Shown here piece after piece: positions 59,070 through 64,000 of a DNA stretch of 64,000 nucleotides. Below the pieces are notes generated by a model. That model did not search any database. It was not told the origin of the DNA and worked only from the letters and a program-made list of their open reading frames with translations. Each line of letters starts with the position of its first letter. Position 1 is the stretch's first letter. A program made the position numbers and the translations under genes. The stretch is from positions 24,239,238 through 24,303,237 of the forward strand of contig OY756960.1 in NCBI GenBank assembly GCA_963580455.1. Direction: 5' to 3'. Source of the stretch: Euonymus europaeus (lineage: Eukaryota; Streptophyta; Magnoliopsida; Celastrales; Celastraceae).

Positions 59070-62000
59070 ATGGCGACCAAAGCAAGCGCTTCCACTCTTC
59101 CCCAATCAGAAGCCGCTTCTAAAAGCTACTTCTTAGCTTCTAAGTGGGAACCGGTTCGCTCTCTACTTTGTTGTCGTTCTTCATCATTTTCAGTATTTGA
59201 TACGAGTGGTCGGATTCTAGATCCGACTTAATAGTCTCTGCTACTCGATTGTGGAATTTAACTATGTTGGAATTTTCTTTGCAATTGAGATTGAATCACG
59301 ATTCGGTTCAAATTTTGCTCAGTAACAGTCGGATCTGTGCGTTTTTTTGGTTTTTGTTTGTTTCTCATCATGTTGTAGTGATTGATTTGTTCGACTATGC
59401 AATGCAGAATGCACCGTTGACGGAGCAGCAACAAGCAGCTATTGTCGCACTGTCCAATGCTGTCGGGGAGCGACCATTTCCTGTCAATTTGGTAATATTT
59501 AGGTTCGTTAATCTACTATTATTGATGGCTTAGACTTTTGTGCTGTAGATAATTATGAATGGCGGTCTCTGTTTTTAGGCACACGAGCATATTTCAGGGC
59601 AGGAGAATGGCTTATCAGTTTCTTCAAAGGAAAATGGCTTTGGAGATTCACAGGCAATCGAAGCCGTTTTAGTCAATACCAATGAGGTAAGAATCTTTTT
59701 GGCCTGACCAGCATCTTTTGATCCCGTGGCTTTGTTGATCTATGCCATCAAAGTGTATTATTATTTGATTTTCTAGTGATCTTTCGTTTGAAGGTTTATA
59801 TGTTAGTTTTATTCCTTAATTTTCAATTGATTTATATTGCTCAAGGAAATTTGAGAAATTGAGGTGGTTCCTGCTTATATTTGATTAAAGCAGTGTATTT
59901 TCACCGTTGTGTTGTTACTGCAAGTGGCTTGCCTTGAGGCAATTAAAAACAAAGAGAAAATCATAATTCACATGATTTAAAGATGGATCTCTATAACTAG
60001 AGAACTATAGGGACTCAAGATTTGTGTGTCCAACATATTTCATGGGTTTGACCAGCAAAGTATCATAGTGGTCATAGACTCATAGTAAAGTTTAAGGTAA
60101 ACTTGATAAAATTTAGATTGCAGTAGTTTTGATCTGATAAGTCTTATTGTCATTTAGTATATCTTATAAAACATTGTTGCATAAATAACTGAAATTATTG
60201 TTGTCTTTTCTTTACTGCTCAAAAAGTGACTAAAATTTCTTTAACATTACATTAAATCAGCGAAATCTTTCTAAAGATTATTTGTATTTGCATTTCACGT
60301 GGTGCAGTTTTACAAGTGGTTTACAGATCTGGAATCTGCTATGAAGTCAGAGGTTTGTGTTTATTTCTTACAGCAGTTGAACTTCATCATCGTTTATTTG
60401 TCAAATTTAAATGCTTGTATTTGTTTGCTTTAATCAGACAGAGGAGAAATATCAGCACTATGTCAACAGTTTAACAGAGCGTATAGAGACGTGTGATAAT
60501 ATACTTTCTCAGGTTTGTCTTTGGGATTCTTCATATCTCAGATTTTCTCGTTTTTCATATCTTTGAAGTCATGATTATACAGTTGGTGAGCTTTTTTCAA
60601 TTCAGGTTGATGAAACTCTGGACCTGTTCAATGAACTACAGCTGCAACACCATGCAGTAGCTACAAAGACTAAAACTCTTCACGATGCCTGTGATCGACT
60701 GGTCTGGTTTCTCTCTTTACTTGACAGAACTAACTTTTTGACTTCCTAGCTTATTGGCTGTGATAATCCTTTTGTATCAACCCAAATCACTCTTTCTTTT
60801 TCCTCAGTTTTGAAAGTATTTCGATTGAATCTTCATTTTAGTAATGATAATTCATTAAAATGAAAATAGTAGAAGTTTTGTGCGTTGAGTTTACAAAAAC
60901 AACCAAAAGGAACAAGTCCTTGTCTATGATACCCGGACTCTTCACTTTACTCTGCCGTACCGGTGTCGGTTATGCATGATACGGGTATTGGTATGATCCC
61001 CGGATTCTTCACTTTACCTAGCAACCCTCTAGCTGATAGGAATTAGGTATTAGCTAATACCTAATTCAGACAATCAGATTTAGTTTGGGTTGTTTCTTAT
61101 GCTGTCTTGTCCGTTGTTCTTATTGTAGTTATTAGAGAAGCAGAGACTGATTGAATTTGCAGATGCGCTTCGCAGTAAGCTCAAATACTTTGATGAATTG
61201 GAGAATGTAAGGTTTGAATGCTATCTGACTTTAAATGTCATTTAACTTGAGTTGTATATTTTTTTGAGCTTACTTTTGCATTAAAATTGTCCAATTAACT
61301 AGCCAGTCGCTTTAGAGGTTGGGAGACATTCCCTGTTGTATTTGACAGCACTATTGTGGTTGTGCTGGTATATCAGGAAAATGACACGAGGAAGGTTCTC
61401 AAAATTATTGGTATAGTCCAATAGAAGTGATGTTGTGAAATAGGGACTGTGGGCCTTGAGTGTTGTTAGCTAGTATATTATCCTGGGTATTATTGATTTA
61501 TTGTTATGGCGCTGCTACCTTCCTTACTGCTTTAATAGAGATTGATAAATTGCTATGAGTCAACAAGATACAAAATTGGAACGGCCTTTATGCAATTGGC
61601 TTTGTTTGCTTAATAAATGTATAGTTTGATATTATCTTGATATATAAAGCCATTTGTTTAAGTGTCCCGATTAATTGTTCATTTTTTATATGTTAAACTC
61701 TTATATGTTTATTCCATATTGCTCATCTGCATGTGTTAACTGGTCAATCTTTTAGTTCCATGATCAAAGAATTAAATTTAATGTAAGCATTTTGATCTTT
61801 TGAAGGAAGTGCTGGTGCTTTTTTTTTTTAAAACTGTTGTATTCATATGTTACAAGTTCTTATCATAACCTACTACTTTGTTTTGTGATGATGTGCCGAA
61901 ACTTAGTTCCCTGACACCATCTGTATGAGTGGTTTTGATATTTGTGGATGTCTAATTGCAAATTGCAAATTGCATTGCAGATTGCTACAAATTTTTACTC

Positions 62001-63841
62001 TCCAGGCATGAACGTTGGAAATTCAAACTTTCTCCCTCTTCTGAAACGGCTTGATGAGTGCATATCGTAAGTGAAGATTTTATTTAATATTTTTATGTTA
62101 TTTGGACCTTCAGACAATTTTAGTTAACCTGGGTATGCGCAAACTCTCATTTTCTCCCTAAAGCATTATGTTGATTTGTGGATTTTCATGTACTTATATT
62201 TTGACTGCACATTAGATATGTCGAAAGCAATCCACAATATGCAGAATCTAGCATTTACTTGCTCAAATTTCGGCAACTCCAGGTATATAAATAAGCTTAA
62301 GAATTTCATAAGCGGATTCGTTTTGTGATTTACAAGGTGCACCCTGTAACATTTATTTTGTTCCTAAAATTTTAGTTTAAATGTATTGGCAGTCTCGAGC
62401 CCTGGGTATGATCCGTTCTCATGTGCTATCGGTTCTCAAAAGTGCATCTTCTCAGGTAAAGGTTCTGTGTGGGTATACATGGTTATGTATCTCATAGATA
62501 ACAAATATGTTCTGAGTTAGGTTATTGCTTTCATCAGGTCCAGGCAGCAATTCGTAGTAGTGGTGGCGGCAAGACATCTGTTTCGGAGGGTGTTGAGGCA
62601 TCTGCCATCTATGTCCGCTTCAAGGCAGCAGCAAGTGAGGTTTGTCAAGAAGTTCCTTTCATGTAGAAAAGCAAAATCTGTGCTACGATTTGATTTTCTT
62701 CTTATCAAGGAAGCTAAAACATCATATGATTTCAGCTCAAGCCAGTTCTGGAGGAAATTGAGAGCATATCTTCAAGGAAAGAGTACCTTCAAATCCTTGG
62801 AGAATGCCACAAACTATACTGTGAACAGAGACTTTCCTTGGTGAGTGGATACTCGGTTTTCTCTACTCATTCTACCTATCCTATTGGCTAACTCTTGTAG
62901 TTAGCCATCTGATTTTTTATTTATGTAAGTTATTTGTCGTATCATGTTTGTATTCTAGGTAAAAGGTATAGTGCAGCAGCGTATATCTGAGTTTGCCAAG
63001 AAAGAATCCTTGCCGTCATTGACTAGATCAGGATGTGCATATTTGATGCAGGTAAATTTTACCTCAGTTGTGACTAATGAAAGGTTTCGAGTGTTTGGTT
63101 TTGTTGGTAATATAGAAGCCTACAAGCCTTAGTTTCTTTCAACCTTCCAACGTGGGATGTGTGAAGTTTCTGGGCTTGGGTAATCACAAGATTAATGGTT
63201 CTCGTCAAATTACACCTCAACCTTTCCCCTTTATCTCCTCTTATGTTTATATCTGGATATTACATCGCTTCCGTTTTTATTCATTGCTTATCTTATGCCT
63301 CTTGGATAACTATATTCTTGAAAAAAAAACATAAATTTATATGAAACATATAATTGAGCCGACTTATGATGTCCAATTCTAATGCAGGTCTGTCAACTCG
63401 AGCACCAACTATTTGATCACTTTTTCCCTTTATCTTCTGAGGATGTTTCAAGTTTGGCTCCTTTACTAGATCCTTTGTACGTTTCTGACAGGCTGGCTAT
63501 GCTGGGCCTTTTAGTCTTCCACATTCCTCCTTCCTTATTTTATTTCTCTTTAGGATGAGTTTAGTTGTTTACCTTGCTTTAACTTTATATTTTTATTAAC
63601 ATGATAGAACTTGTTTTTCAGGTCTACCTACTTGTATGATACCTTACGCCCAAAACTTATACATGAAACAAATGTCGATCTTCTTTGTGAACTTGTTGAT
63701 ATACTCAAGATTGAAGTCTTGGGGGAACAGCTGAGTAGTCGGAGTGAGTCATTAGCTGGACTACGTCCTACATTACAAAGAATTCTAGCTGATGTTCATG
63801 AACGATTGACTTTTCGTGCTCGAACACACATTCGTGACGAG
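59070..63841 (+). CDS. COG3: COG3: conserved oligomeric Golgi complex subunit 3 (5' part, runs off window)
   Basis: 15 in-window exons: 59070-59153, 59408-59491, 59579-59686, 60308-60352, 60438-60512, 60606-60701, 61129-61206, 61981-62066, 62216-62282, 62393-62455, 62538-62639, 62736-62840, 62959-63051, 63388-63476 and 63622-63841. They sum to 1,395 bases, 465 aa, of a family about 780 aa in plants, so the 3' ~40% lies beyond the window. The N-terminus has [19 protein letters not shown], then [20 protein letters not shown] and a long coiled-coil region, followed by the Sec34 domain ([31 protein letters not shown]). COG tethers retrograde vesicles at the Golgi. Donor at 59153 is weak (CCG|GTTCGC) but phase and protein continuity support it. 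Last donor at 63841/63842; the next exon is not seen before 64000. Confidence 0.92.
60926..61018. repeat. Two diverged copies of a dispersed motif in COG3 intron 6
   Basis: ACCCGGACTCTTCACTTTAC at 60931 recurs in diverged form (CCCCGGATTCTTCACTTTAC) at 60998, about 67 bases on, with GTACCGGTGTCGG between. I recall this kind of sequence as a common dispersed plant repeat, but not its family. Confidence 0.55.
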
Positions 63842-64000
63842 GTCTGTACTCTTTTTTCAGAAGTCACTCGTTTTAATTGTTCGAAATTTACGCCTTCTTC
63901 GTACACTGCTCAGGTTTCTTTTTGTTCATGGTAGTTTTACTTGGGTGAGCCTGAAAAGTCCACTACTTCCATAACTGATCCTTTTTTTTGTAAAGAATGA

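Noticed and set aside
1..64000. CRISPR arrays, operons, bacterial ribosome-binding sites, organelle insertions
   Set aside because: No regular spaced repeats, no polycistronic layout and no organelle-like coding blocks were seen. The window is plant nuclear DNA.

Overview
The window looks like nuclear DNA of a eudicot plant. Its protein-coding genes are split by many AT-rich, canonical GT-AG introns, and their best matches from memory are flowering-plant families. The space between genes is AT-rich and full of plant transposons: hAT, Mutator-like, Ty3/gypsy chromovirus, LINE and SINE. I saw no bacterial, organellar or CRISPR features.

Layout. 1-1168 (minus): 5' part of an F-box gene with an intron in its leader, running off the left edge. 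2798-3711 and 3779-6064: two related hAT elements, the second with a perfect 8-bp target duplication. 6951-8562 (plus): a three-exon FATTY ACID EXPORT (TMEM14-type) gene whose upstream sequence looks like a decayed chloroplast-targeting region. 8563-12409: mostly non-coding. 12535-13017 (plus): intronless RING-H2 E3 ligase gene. 14548-19354 (minus): young, almost intact Ty3/gypsy chromovirus inserted into an older RNase H/LINE relic. 20336-38213 (plus): a 33-exon BIG5/BEN1/MIN7 ARF-GEF gene whose introns hold a SINE, a LINE relic and a Mutator-type foldback element. 42113-45096 (plus): six-exon HAD/5'(3')-nucleotidase-like gene. 45540-46090 and 46290-46575: hAT and LINE relics. 48850-50546 (plus): pectin methylesterase with inhibitor pro-region. 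55320-58410 (plus): nine-exon RAD51 of 342 aa. 59070 to the right edge (plus): 15 exons of COG3.

All exon chains were assembled by hand from splice signals, reading phase and protein continuity. Summed exon lengths for BIG5, RAD51, the nucleotidase, the pectinesterase and the in-window COG3 exons are all multiples of three. The host genes are not an operon-like system. They are unrelated housekeeping and regulatory genes, though BIG5 and COG3 both act in endomembrane trafficking. FAX2-like and BIG5 are neighbours here and, as I remember, close together on Arabidopsis chromosome 3 (At3g43520 and At3g43300), which suggests conserved gene order.

I found no convincing new multi-gene system. The most interesting points are the FAX gene that seems to have lost its plastid-targeting N-terminus, a GC-AG intron and an unusual Walker A residue in RAD51, a hAT element carrying telomere-like repeats, a 397-bp Mutator-type foldback with a 9-bp target duplication inside BIG5, and a chromovirus whose polyprotein is broken by a single stop codon.
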